NCBI GenBank assembly: GCA_934621705.1 | Contig: CAKTUP010000004.1 | Location: 1 to 40,403 of the forward strand | Reading direction: 5' to 3' | Source: an uncultured Petrimonas sp. | Lineage (GTDB): Bacteria; Bacteroidota; Bacteroidia; Bacteroidales; Dysgonomonadaceae | Length of the DNA: 40,403 nt | Shown here: positions 1 through 9,400 of the stretch, piece by piece | Layout of the letters: each line of letters begins with the position of its first letter | Position numbering within the stretch: the first letter of the stretch is position 1 | Position numbers and translations under genes: made by a program | The notes under the pieces: model-generated | Told to the model about the DNA's origin: nothing | Database searches by the model: none | What the model saw: the letters and a program-made list of their open reading frames with translations, nothing else

Positions 1-600
1 CAGGCGCGCGAGCGCACACAGATTTTGATGGATTACGCCAACAAAACGGGCGGATTGGTGGTGGGAACCGGAAATTTATCGGAGCTGGCGCTGGGATGGG
101 CAACGTACAACGGCGATCACATGTCGATGTACGCCGTGAACGCGAGCGTTCCCAAAACGCTGGTTGCGTCGCTTACGCGATGGATTGCCGATACTCAAAT
201 GGACGACGCGCCGCGAAAAATCCTGCACGATATTCTTGATACGCCGTTCAGCCCCGAATTGCTTCCGGCCGATAGTGAAGGAAAAATCGCTCAAAAAACG
301 GAACATTTCGTCGGTCCGTACGAACTGCACGATTTTTTCCTGCATCGCATGCTGCGTTACGGAGATTCGCCCAAAAGGATATATTTCATCGCACAACAGG
401 CATTTGCCAACATGTATCCCTCGGATGAAATTCTGAAATGGCTGAAAGTGTTCTACAAACGGTTCTTCGCTCAGCAGTTCAAACGCTCCTGCATGCCCGA
501 CGGGCCAAAAGTAGGCTCCATAAACCTATCGCCCCGCGGCGATTGGAGAATGCCGAGTGATGCGGTGATAAATGTGTGGTTGGAAGAACTGGAAAGTTAA
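1..600 (+). CDS. nadE: NAD(+) synthase (glutamine-hydrolysing), C-terminal part
   Basis: The reading frame is open from base 1, so the gene begins outside the window; 199 residues are visible. They form the end of the synthetase domain, which amidates deamido-NAD+ to NAD+ using ATP and ammonia, in the cytoplasm. Recognisable blocks are [26 protein letters not shown] and, near the end, the basic segment [16 protein letters not shown] followed by [13 protein letters not shown], all typical of bacterial NadE C-termini. Bacteroidetes NadE usually carries an N-terminal nitrilase-type glutaminase domain; that part is not visible, so its presence is inference. The next gene starts 19 bases downstream. 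Confidence 0.93.
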   Translation, partial: QARERTQILMDYANKTGGLVVGTGNLSELALGWATYNGDHMSMYAVNASVPKTLVASLTRWIADTQMDDAPRKILHDILDTPFSPELLPADSEGKIAQKTEHFVGPYELHDFFLHRMLRYGDSPKRIYFIAQQAFANMYPSDEILKWLKVFYKRFFAQQFKRSCMPDGPKVGSINLSPRGDWRMPSDAVINVWLEELES

Positions 601-619
601 GAAAAAGCAACATTACAAA

Positions 620-1636
620 ATGAGCACAGAGACCATTCGTCAACAGTTTATTCAAGACATTAAAACCATTGTCAAGGTTGCGCGTGGAAATGTTTATCGC
701 GCCATAAATACAACAATGGTGGCAGCGTATTGGAACATCGGACAGCGGATCGTGGAAGAAGAACAAGACGGAAAGCACCGCGCCGAATACGGCAAATATA
801 TATTGAGAGAACTCGCCGACGCACTGAACCAAGAGTTTGGAAAGGGATTTGACGAGCGCGAACTCCGGCGGATGCGCCAGTTTTATCTCACTTTTCCGAT
901 TCGGGACTCACTGCGCCCCGAATTGACCTGGACGCATTACCGAACATTGATTCGGGTGGAAAACAATCAAGCCCGTGAATATTATTTAAATGAAGCTGCC
1001 AATAATCAATGGAGTGTAAGAGTTTTAGATAGAAACATATCCACATTGTATTACGACAGGCTTTTGATTTCGGCAGACAAGACGCCCGTCATACAAGAAG
1101 CGCGGGAAAAAACATCCGATACGTTTGAATTTATCAAAAATCCTTATGTGTTGGAATTCCTTAATCTTCCGCAAAAAGCAACGTATATTGAAAAAGAACT
1201 CGAACAGGCTTTGCTCGATAATCTTCAATCTTTTTTATTGGAATTGGGAAAAGGATTTGCTTTTGTTTCACGACAAGAACACATTCGCACCGAAACATCG
1301 GAGTTTTACATTGACTTGATTTTCTACAATTATATTTTAAAATGTTTTGTTCTCATTGAGCTGAAAACAAACAAAATGAGCCATCAAGATATAGGGCAGA
1401 TGGATATGTACGTAAGGATGTTCGATGATTTGAAACGGAACGAAACGGACAATCCCACTATCGGCATACTGCTCTGCACCGAAACAGACTCGACCATCGC
1501 AAAATACTCTGTACTAAACGATAGCAAACAACTTTTCGCCTCAAAATATAAGCTCTATTTGCCTTCGGAAGACGAACTTCGCGCCGAAATAGAAAGAGAA
1601 AAAGCTTTTTTTCAAGCCGCAAAAAATAATTCATAA
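620..1636 (+). CDS. YhcG/DUF1016-family PD-(D/E)XK nuclease-domain protein
   Basis: A 338-residue protein. The frame is open upstream to 572, but ATG 620 gives the usual YhcG start and avoids overlapping nadE. The N-terminal half (about residues 10-150) matches DUF1016_N, with AAYWNIGQRI and the stretch ending in LTWTHYRTLIRV. The C-terminal half (about 170-325) is a PD-(D/E)XK nuclease fold: D232 in FYIDLIFYN, then E247 and K249 in VLIELKTNK. These are the expected metal-binding and catalytic positions, so activity is plausible. The family is widespread, often on mobile DNA, and its biological role is not settled. Here it stands alone, without restriction-modification partners, seven bases before the kinase-RapZ gene. 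Function beyond nuclease fold is unknown. Confidence 0.85.
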   Translation: MSTETIRQQFIQDIKTIVKVARGNVYRAINTTMVAAYWNIGQRIVEEEQDGKHRAEYGKYILRELADALNQEFGKGFDERELRRMRQFYLTFPIRDSLRPELTWTHYRTLIRVENNQAREYYLNEAANNQWSVRVLDRNISTLYYDRLLISADKTPVIQEAREKTSDTFEFIKNPYVLEFLNLPQKATYIEKELEQALLDNLQSFLLELGKGFAFVSRQEHIRTETSEFYIDLIFYNYILKCFVLIELKTNKMSHQDIGQMDMYVRMFDDLKRNETDNPTIGILLCTETDSTIAKYSVLNDSKQLFASKYKLYLPSEDELRAEIEREKAFFQAAKNNS

Positions 1637-1642
1637 CACTCT

Positions 1643-3067
1643 ATGCAACAACTCACCAAACTATTCACTCAATACACAGGAAAATCAAATCCTCAAATAG
1701 AGTCCCTACCCTCATCGGGATCAAACAGAAGATATTACCGACTGACAAATGACGATATTTCCCTTATTGGCGTGGCCGGTCGCTCACGCGAAGAAAACCA
1801 TGCTTTTATCGAATTATCGCGTCATTTTCACAACCAACAATTAAACACGCCCGAAGTGTTGGCCGTTTCCGATGACGAAATGTTTTACATTCAGCAGGAT
1901 TTGGGCGACAGCGTATTGTTCGATGCCATAAAAGGCGGAAGGCTCACGGGCGTTTTCAGCGCCGATGAAAAGGAATTGCTGCACAAAACTATCGCGCAAT
2001 TAGCCGATTTTCAAGTGAAAGGCGCTAAGAATCTGAATTTTGATGTTTGCTATCCTCAGGCCGAATTCAACAATCGCTCGGTTTACTGGGATTTGAACTA
2101 TTTTAAATATAACTTCCTGAAAACAACCGAAATGGAGTTTCAGGAAGACTTGTTGGAAAATGACTTCGACAAACTGGCACAAAATTTACTTCAGGATGAA
2201 TCGGATACGTTTTTGTACCGCGATTTCCAGTCGCGCAACGTGATGCTGGTGGATGGAAATCCCTATTTTATCGATTATCAGGGCGGGCGAAAAGGCCCCG
2301 TTTATTACGATGTGGCCTCGTTTTTGTGGCAGGCAAAAGCCAATTTTCCCGATGACTTGCGCGATGAACTTATCCAAACATACATTGCTTCACTAAAGAA
2401 GCACAGGGAAGTTGACGAAGCCAAATTCATAAAAAAACTTCGTTTATTTGTGCTGTTTCGCACATTGCAAGTGCTCGGCGCTTATGGGTTCAGGGGATAT
2501 TTCGAGAAAAAGCCGCATTTTATCCAGAGTATTCCTTTCGCGCTCAACAATTTGAGAGAATTGTTGAAAGATGGTTTCAACGAATATCCGTACCTGACAA
2601 AAATCCTGTACGAAATGATTAACCTGAAGCAGTTTGCCGATACACAAAAGCGCGAGCTTGAAGTTCGGGTTTTTAGTTTCGCATATAAAAAAGGGATTCC
2701 AAACGACGCATCGGGAAACGGCGGCGGCTATGTTTTCGATTGCCGCTCCATTAACAATCCCGGAAAGTACGAGCGATTCAACCATTTCACGGGACTGGAC
2801 GATGAAGTCATCAAATTTCTGGAAGACGACGGCGAAATGAAAATGTTCTTAGACAATATTTATCCGCTTGTGGACAGCCACGTGAAACGATACTTGGAAC
2901 GGAATTTCACCAACCTGATGGTTTCATTCGGTTGCACCGGCGGCCAGCATCGCTCGGTATATGCAGCGCAGAAAACGGCTGAACATATTTCGAAGAAATT
3001 CGGGATAAAAGTGTCGCTGGTGCATCGGGAACAGAATCTGGAGCAGGAATTTAAATCCCGGATATGA
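1643..3067 (+). CDS. AmgK-like sugar kinase fused to RapZ C-terminal domain
   Basis: A 474-residue two-domain protein. Residues about 1-330 are an aminoglycoside-phosphotransferase-fold kinase, with a Brenner-type loop YRDFQSRN (D194, N199) and the metal-binding D211 in FIDYQGG. The same arrangement is found in AmgK, the anomeric kinase for MurNAc/GlcNAc. Residues about 338-470 match the C-terminal domain of RapZ: VFSFAYKKGIPNDA, a FDCR motif, the TGLDDEV segment and GCTGGQHRSVY (430-440). In enterobacteria that domain binds glucosamine-6-phosphate; the Walker-A ATPase half of RapZ is absent. The stop overlaps the start of the nucleotidyltransferase by four bases, implying coupled translation. 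Kinase plus uridylyltransferase resembles the AmgK-MurU MurNAc salvage route. The substrate is inferred, not shown. Confidence 0.85.
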   Translation: MQQLTKLFTQYTGKSNPQIESLPSSGSNRRYYRLTNDDISLIGVAGRSREENHAFIELSRHFHNQQLNTPEVLAVSDDEMFYIQQDLGDSVLFDAIKGGRLTGVFSADEKELLHKTIAQLADFQVKGAKNLNFDVCYPQAEFNNRSVYWDLNYFKYNFLKTTEMEFQEDLLENDFDKLAQNLLQDESDTFLYRDFQSRNVMLVDGNPYFIDYQGGRKGPVYYDVASFLWQAKANFPDDLRDELIQTYIASLKKHREVDEAKFIKKLRLFVLFRTLQVLGAYGFRGYFEKKPHFIQSIPFALNNLRELLKDGFNEYPYLTKILYEMINLKQFADTQKRELEVRVFSFAYKKGIPNDASGNGGGYVFDCRSINNPGKYERFNHFTGLDDEVIKFLEDDGEMKMFLDNIYPLVDSHVKRYLERNFTNLMVSFGCTGGQHRSVYAAQKTAEHISKKFGIKVSLVHREQNLEQEFKSRI

Positions 3068-3798
3068 AAGCCCTCATCTTCGCTGCCGGCCTTGGCACCC
3101 GCCTCAAACCGCTTACCGATTCCATGCCGAAAGCAATGGTGCCCGTGGCAGGAAAACCGCTGCTGTGGCACACGATACAAAAGCTAAAATCGGCCGGTTT
3201 TGATGAAATAATCATCAACGTGCATCATTTTGCGGAGCAAATAATCGATTACGTGCAAGCCAACAACAGTTTCGGCATCCGCATTGAGTTTTCCGACGAA
3301 CGAGAAAAGTTGCTTGATACCGGCGGCGGCATTAAAAAGGCGTCATGGTTTTTCGACGACGACAAACCGTTTTTAATCCACAATGTGGATATTCTTTCGA
3401 ATATCGATTTGCGAAACCTTTATAAAATTCACACAAAAAGCGATTCGATAGCCACGCTGGTGGTAAGCCGCAGGGAAACTTCGCGTTATTTTCTTTTCGA
3501 TGAAAACAACCGTCTCGAGGGATGGATAAACGAAAAAACGGGCGAAATTAAATCACCCGTTGCTCGCTTAAATCCGATTAACTACCGAAAACTGGCTTTT
3601 TCGGGAATTCACGTGGTTGATCCGGCTATTTTCCATTATATGACTGATTTTCCCGAAAAATTTTCCATCGTTGATTTTTACCTGTCCCTCTGCAACAAAG
3701 AAAACATTACCGGATTTGAACCGGAAAACCTTTCGACGATAGACGTCGGAAAACTGGAATCGTTGGACGAAGCCGAGCGTTTTTTACGTCTTGATTAA
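3064..3798 (+). CDS. MurU-like sugar-1-phosphate nucleotidyltransferase
   Basis: A 244-residue single-domain nucleotidyltransferase. It opens with MKALIFAAGLGTRLKPLTD, then MPKAMVPVAGKPLLWHTI: the glycine-rich nucleotide-binding loop and PK motif of the family. HNVDILSNIDL provides the metal-binding Asp. Length and sequence fit MurU (N-acetylmuramate alpha-1-phosphate uridylyltransferase) or related mannose-1-phosphate guanylyltransferase-like enzymes. The upstream AmgK-like kinase favours MurU: kinase makes sugar-1-phosphate, this enzyme makes UDP-sugar for the peptidoglycan pathway in the cytoplasm. It overlaps the kinase by four bases and converges with the ROK gene, overlapping its 3' end by 15 bases. 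Confidence 0.85.
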   Translation: MKALIFAAGLGTRLKPLTDSMPKAMVPVAGKPLLWHTIQKLKSAGFDEIIINVHHFAEQIIDYVQANNSFGIRIEFSDEREKLLDTGGGIKKASWFFDDDKPFLIHNVDILSNIDLRNLYKIHTKSDSIATLVVSRRETSRYFLFDENNRLEGWINEKTGEIKSPVARLNPINYRKLAFSGIHVVDPAIFHYMTDFPEKFSIVDFYLSLCNKENITGFEPENLSTIDVGKLESLDEAERFLRLD

Positions 3799-4998
3799 CC
3801 CGATGGTTTTGCTTCTGGCAAGCATGCACGCACCAATTATTCCCGACTTATCTCCTAATTTAGAAAGCTTTAATGAGGTATCGCTATTGACTAAATTCAG
3901 CGAATATCTTTTTATTGAGCTGCGCATGGGCAAAAGCAAATAATCACCCGCCTGCGCCATTGTTCCCCCAATAACCACCAGCTCGGGATTGAAAATATTG
4001 ATGAGGCCGGCCACCGCTTTTCCAAGCGTAGAACCCACTTCTTCAATCAGTTCAATGGCCAGCATATCGTCTTGCAGGGCCGAGTTTATAATATCCATAA
4101 GCGTGATTTGCTCGCCTTTTTTATACTTTTTGCTGAGGACGCTGGTGCTGCCGCTTTTCAATCGCTCCATAAACAGACGATGAATATACATACCTGACGC
4201 TTCGGTCTCCAGGCATCCTTTTTTGCCGCAATGACAAAGCGTTTCATTCTCAAAAGTGGGATAATGCCCAATTTCGCCCGAAAAACCAGACTTGCCGTAA
4301 TACAACTCTCCGTTTATGATAAGCCCCATGCCCAATCCCCATGTGGCATTAATAAAAATAACGTTTTTCTCGCCTCGCACGCATCCGTTCAGGAACTCGC
4401 CGTACGTCATGGCGCGCGAATCGTTATCGATACTCACGTTCATATCAAAACGTTCGCTGAAAATCTCCGTTAAAGGGCGTTCATCAAAGTAGAAATAGCT
4501 GTAACTATGTCCCGATCGGGTATTCACGCGTCCCGAAATATTGATGCCCATGCTGATTATTTTTTCGCGGGGAACATTGCTGTAGATCAGAAAATCTTCT
4601 ATAAGGGCACAAAGTTCTTCGAATTTTTCTACGGAATGATCAACCTTGTAAGGAACATTCATTTTCGAAGCAACCAACACGCCGTTAAAATTAATCATAC
4701 CAATGTTCATATCGGCATGATTGATGTCAACGCCAACAAAATAGCCCGAATCCTGATTCAATCCATAAACATTCGGACGTCTGCCGCCGGCGGTTTCCTG
4801 TTTGCCGAAATCCACTACATAACCGTCATCAATCAGTTCGCCCACCAGCTTGGTCACCGTGGGTACGCTGAGATCCATTTCCTTCCCCAAGTCGGCCAAC
4901 GTGTTTTCACCGTTATTAATGTAGTAGCACAAAATATCCTTTTTTATGGAAGCATTTTTTGAGCCTGAATTAATTTCTTGAATAAATTTCCGGGTCAT
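3784..4998 (-). CDS. ROK-family transcriptional repressor (NagC/Mlc type)
   Basis: 404 residues. The N-terminal ~75 residues form a winged helix-turn-helix (LADLGKEMDLSVPTVTKLVGELIDDGYV). The rest is a ROK sugar-kinase fold with the zinc site GHYPTFENETLCHCGKKGC (one His, three Cys) and the NDSRAM segment around the sugar-binding Asp. The ATP loop of kinases (DIGGT) is degenerate here (VGVDINHADM), so it is probably a sugar-sensing repressor rather than a kinase. It is divergent from the sialic-acid operon, with 225 bases between, which hold repeated TTTATTAAA sites and a promoter for each side. The effector is probably a sialic acid or amino-sugar intermediate (inference). Confidence 0.9.
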   Translation of the reverse strand: MTRKFIQEINSGSKNASIKKDILCYYINNGENTLADLGKEMDLSVPTVTKLVGELIDDGYVVDFGKQETAGGRRPNVYGLNQDSGYFVGVDINHADMNIGMINFNGVLVASKMNVPYKVDHSVEKFEELCALIEDFLIYSNVPREKIISMGINISGRVNTRSGHSYSYFYFDERPLTEIFSERFDMNVSIDNDSRAMTYGEFLNGCVRGEKNVIFINATWGLGMGLIINGELYYGKSGFSGEIGHYPTFENETLCHCGKKGCLETEASGMYIHRLFMERLKSGSTSVLSKKYKKGEQITLMDIINSALQDDMLAIELIEEVGSTLGKAVAGLINIFNPELVVIGGTMAQAGDYLLLPMRSSIKRYSLNLVNSDTSLKLSKLGDKSGIIGACMLARSKTIGLIKT

Positions 4999-5023
4999 AA
5001 GATTTGTATTTATGAATTAAGTG

Positions 5024-5031
5024 CAAATTTA
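5024..5031 (-). promoter_or_regulatory. Promoter -7 box of the ROK repressor gene
   Basis: On the minus strand this reads TAAATTTG, an exact match to the Bacteroidetes TAnnTTTG box, 25 bases before the ROK start codon. No good -33 TTG at the ideal spacing is visible. Confidence 0.5.
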
Positions 5032-5057
5032 TGATAAAAATTCAATACAATAAGCAT

Positions 5058-5125
5058 TTTATTAAAAAAACACATTTAACTCCATATTTATTAAAAATAT
5101 TTTATTAAATACTTGTTTTATTAAA
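5058..5125. promoter_or_regulatory. Repeated TTTATTAAA sites, candidate operator of the nan locus
   Basis: TTTATTAAA occurs four times, at 5058-5066, 5087-5095, 5101-5109 and 5117-5125. The middle two lie in a near-perfect palindrome at 5085-5111 (12-base arms TATTTATTAAAA and TTTTATTAAATA, 11 of 12 paired, three-base centre). The copies sit between the divergent promoters of the ROK gene and the AGE epimerase, and the fourth begins just after the likely -33 element of the epimerase promoter. Enterobacterial NagC/Mlc operators are also AT-rich palindromes, so binding by the ROK protein is a reasonable inference. The region is AT-rich overall, so some recurrence could be chance. Confidence 0.5.
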
Positions 5126-5144
5126 AATAATTCATTTATTTTGC
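5113..5144 (+). promoter_or_regulatory. Putative promoter of the sialic-acid operon
   Basis: TTG at 5113-5115, 21 bases, then TATTTTGC at 5137-5144. This resembles the Bacteroidetes TTG/TAnnTTTG promoter, although the -7 box is one base short of consensus. It leaves a leader of about 70 bases before the epimerase ATG. Confidence 0.4.
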
Positions 5145-5223
5145 CCAATATTATAAATATAAATCACAATGCACTGATTTATCTTAAAAATAAAAGACAA
5201 AAAGCTTCACAAAAAAAATAAAT

Positions 5224-6426
5224 ATGGATCTTCATCAATTAGAAAAAAAATATCGTAACGAATTACTGAACAATGTAATTCCTTTTTGGCTCCAAAAATC
5301 TCAAGACACAGAGTTTGGTGGTTATTTTACCTGTTTAGACAGACAAGGGAATATTTTCGATACCGATAAGTTTATCTGGCTACAGGGACGTCAGGTGTGG
5401 ATGTTTTCCATGTTATATAATAAGGTGGAAAAACGTCAGGAATGGCTCGATTGTGCCATTCAGGGAGCGGAATTCCTTAAAAAATACGGGCACGACGGCA
5501 ACCTCAACTGGTATTTTTCGCTCGACCGCGAGGGAAATCCGCTGGTGGAACCTTACAATATTTTCTCCTACACGTTTGCCACCATGGCTTTTGGTCAACT
5601 GAGCCTCGCCACCGGAAATCAGGAATATGCCGATATCGCCAAACGCACGTTCGACATTATTCTGTCCAAGAGAGATAATCCCAAAGGCAAGTGGAATAAA
5701 GTACACGCGGGCACACGAAGCCTGAAGTCGTTTTCACTACCCATGATCCTGTGCAACCTATCGCTCGAAATAGAGCATTTACTCGACGAAGAATTCCTGA
5801 AAAAAACCAGCGACGAGTGCCTGCACGAAGTGCTGGAAGTTTTTTATCGTCCTGAACTGGGCGGAATTATTGTCGAAAACGTAAATGCCGATGGCTCATT
5901 GTCGGATACTTTCGACGGAAGACTCATAAATCCCGGACACGGCATCGAATCCATGTGGTTTATCATGGATTTGGGCGTGCGCCTCAATCGTCCCGATTTA
6001 ATTGACAAAGCCGTGAAAATCACCTTGAGAATGATCGACTACGGATGGGACAAGGAACACGGCGGCATCTTTTATTTTATGGATCGCAAAGGATTTCCTC
6101 CACAACAACTGGAATGGGACCAGAAACTGTGGTGGGTACACATCGAGACACTCATTTCGCTTATCAAAGGCTATCAGCTCACCGGTTCTGAAGAATGCCT
6201 GGCGTTGTTCGAAAAAATTCATGATTACACCTGGAAGCATTTCAAAGACCCCGAACATCCTGAATGGTGGGGCTATCTCAATCGCCAAGGCGAAGTGCTG
6301 CTCGATTTAAAAGGCGGGAAATGGAAAGGTTGTTTTCATGTTCCGAGAGGATTGTATCAGGTTTGGAAAACGTTGGAAAAGATAAATATCGAAAAACAAG
6401 AAACTCTACTGTTAAACGCAATATAG
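5224..6426 (+). CDS. AGE-family N-acylglucosamine 2-epimerase
   Basis: A 400-residue cytoplasmic protein of the AGE (N-acylglucosamine 2-epimerase) family, an alpha/alpha-barrel enzyme. Family blocks visible include FIWLQGRQVWMFSMLYN near residue 60, GRLINPGHGIESMWFIMD near 240 with the catalytic-type His, and QKLWWVHIETLISL near 300 with the second His; SLDREG and YLNRQGEV are also typical. In Bacteroidetes nan loci this family (often called NanE, unrelated to enterobacterial NanE) converts ManNAc to GlcNAc after NanA cleavage. It is the first gene of the operon, 51 bases before SusC. A cellobiose or mannose epimerase is the main alternative by family, but the neighbours favour ManNAc. Confidence 0.9.
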   Translation: MDLHQLEKKYRNELLNNVIPFWLQKSQDTEFGGYFTCLDRQGNIFDTDKFIWLQGRQVWMFSMLYNKVEKRQEWLDCAIQGAEFLKKYGHDGNLNWYFSLDREGNPLVEPYNIFSYTFATMAFGQLSLATGNQEYADIAKRTFDIILSKRDNPKGKWNKVHAGTRSLKSFSLPMILCNLSLEIEHLLDEEFLKKTSDECLHEVLEVFYRPELGGIIVENVNADGSLSDTFDGRLINPGHGIESMWFIMDLGVRLNRPDLIDKAVKITLRMIDYGWDKEHGGIFYFMDRKGFPPQQLEWDQKLWWVHIETLISLIKGYQLTGSEECLALFEKIHDYTWKHFKDPEHPEWWGYLNRQGEVLLDLKGGKWKGCFHVPRGLYQVWKTLEKINIEKQETLLLNAI

Positions 6427-6477
6427 ACAAATCAGTTATTTATTAATCAATTAATTAATCATTAAAATGAAGAGGGT

Positions 6478-9400
6478 ATGAAAAGAAAAAATCTTTTAAG
6501 TATGAGAGGCATCCTTACACTCATCTTGTGTATTCCTGCCTTTGCAATTTTCTCTCAAACCGTTACTGTAAGCGGTACCATTACCGATGCAACCTTCAAC
6601 GAACCCGTTATTGGTGCAACCGTAATTGTACAAGGCAATCCAAGCCAGGGAACAGTAACCGATATTGATGGGAATTACACACTCGCCAATGTTCCTGCAA
6701 ATGGCTCACTCGTGTTCAGCTATGTGGGAATGAGAACGCAAACGGTTCCTGTAAACGGCAGAACAACTGTTAATGTTGTTTTAGAAGAAGATTCGGAATT
6801 GCTGGATGAAGTGGTGGTTACCGGTTATGGCGGAACACAGTTGCGCTCGAAATCTACTAACTCTATTTCAAAAGTAGATAATACCACTTTCTCTAAAGGG
6901 GTTTTTGCCAATCCGGCGCAAGCATTATCAGGTGCGGTTCCCGGAGTTCGTGTTATCCAATCGAGTGGTGACCCCGGAGCTGCTCCCAGAATTATCCTTC
7001 GCGGAGGAACAAACTTCGATGGTTCCGGTTCTCCATTAATTATTGTTGATGGAATGGTACGGGGTAGTATGAGCGATATTAACCCCGATGATATTGAATC
7101 GATGGAAGTTATGAAAGATGCCGGAGCAACTGCGATTTACGGAGCACGTGCCAACAACGGAGTGGTGTTGATTACAACAAAAACCGGAAAATCGGGAACT
7201 AGCGCCATCGATCTTAAGGTACGTTACGGACAAAATTACCTGAACAATCCTTACAGTTTTCTGAATGCAGGTGATTACCTGTATTATATGCGTAACGCTT
7301 ACAAAACGGCATCACAATATTTCCAAGTGGAAAGAAACGGAGCACCGGCTTGGGTTGGTGTTACCAATATGGGCTCGCTGGGCAACGCCGTTGCTTACGG
7401 AACCGGAAATATTTACTGGACAACGGATGCTCAAGGCAATAAAGTTCCGGCTAACGGATTGGTAGACAACAGAGCCGTGTGGAGTCCCATGAAATATACT
7501 GAGGACTTGGCTTTCTTATTAAACGAAGGTTGGCAAACAATGACTGATCCCGTTTACGGAGACAAAATCTTGTATAAAGACTGGGACATGATAGCGGCCA
7601 ATATAAACTCCCCTACTACCACACAGGATTATAACCTGGGTTTTTCGGGTGGAAACGATAAAGGACATTATTATGCAAACTTAGGCTACAACCGCTCAGA
7701 AGGATTGTCGCTGGACAATATTTACAACCGGCTTACCTTTACACTAAACGCAGATTATAAGATAAAAGACTGGCTTACTTCCTACACCAATATATCATTT
7801 CAGGATGCCAAATGGAAAGGATTGCCGCCCACACAAACCAGTGAAGAAAACTATTTCTCACGAATGCTGTCAGCACCTCCCACCATGCGGGGATATAACC
7901 CTGATGGAGAACTTTTATTGGGACAAAATGCTGGTGATGGAAACCAAGCCGTGAATATCGATAGATTTATCCGTAGAAACAATACCGATAAATTCTCTTT
8001 CGGACAATCATTTAAAGTAGATTTCTCCAAAAATCTATACCTCAAAACCAACGTCAACTGGATGTATAGCGAAGGGGTTTATGAGTCGTTCAACAAAGAC
8101 TATTTGCAAGGCACAAACAACTGGAACAGAACGCGTTCTTCTTCGGCAAGATTTGATAGAACAGTTAGTTTCTTAGCCAATGCCGTGCTTAATTACAGCA
8201 ATCAATTCGATTTGCATTCTGTTGATGGATTATTAGGCAGTGAGTTCTACGACGATTACAACAAAGGTTTTTCGGCATCGGGCTCGGGAGCTCCAACCGA
8301 TGATTTTATGGATTTAGCTTATACATCTTCCGACAAGGATCAGCGCAATATCGATTCGTGGCACACACGCGAACGCATTCTTTCCTTTTTTGGTCGTGTA
8401 AACTATGATTATGATGCTAAATATCTGCTTTCACTTATTTTCCGTCAAGACGGCTATTCACGCTTGTTAGGCGATAACCGCTTTGGATTTTTCCCCGGTA
8501 TTTCTGCCGGTTGGGTGCTCAGCAAAGAGCCATTTATGCAGGATTTCGCCAACTCTATCGACTTATCTTTTGCTAAACTGCGTTCCAGCTATGGAGTGAA
8601 CGGAAACGTATCCGGCATCGGAGCGTACACACTTCAAGGCTCATACTCTGCGCCAAAATATGCGGGCGGAATAGGAAATTTGGTCAATGTAATTCCTAAT
8701 CCATATCTCCGCTGGGAGCGTTCCAATACATTCGAAGTTGGTTTGGACTTAAGCTTCTGGAGCAATAAACTTACCACAAACTGGACGTATTACAACCGGT
8801 TAACAACCGATAAGTTTGCTGATATTCCATTGCCCACTTCGTCGGGAATCGGAAGCATCAGAACAAACAACGGAGCAATCCGCAACTATGGAGTAGAAGC
8901 GCAAGTAACCTATCGCGTTATCGATACCAAAGACTGGAAATGGACATCTGTTCTCAATGCCGCATTCAATCGTAACCTGGTTGTAAAACTGCCCGACAAC
9001 GGATTGGACAGAAATCGTCAAGGCGCTTATGAAGTTTATACCGGAAACGGTAACGATAAAATTTGGGTAGGTGGTTATCAGGAAGGTCAAGAGCCGGGCG
9101 TATTATACGCATACAAAGCCGAAGGTATTTATAAAACCCAAAGCGAAATACCCGGTAATCTTATCGACCAGTCCATCGGAAACAATGGAAGTAACAATAT
9201 TGTGTTATACGGTCCTCAGAAATGGGCAGAATTTACCGATGCTCAGAAAACTCAAGCTAACGGAAATGCCCGGATCCTTCCTATACAACCTGGAGATGTA
9301 AAATGGAAAGACGTGAACGGAGACGGCATCATCGACCAATACGACCAAGTGAAGATTGGGAACACAACGCCTCGCATTACCGGTGGATTCAACAATACGG

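Noticed and set aside
3784..4998. ROK gene as the GlcNAc/ManNAc kinase of the pathway
   Set aside because: It has an N-terminal HTH and a degenerate ATP loop, which indicates a regulator.
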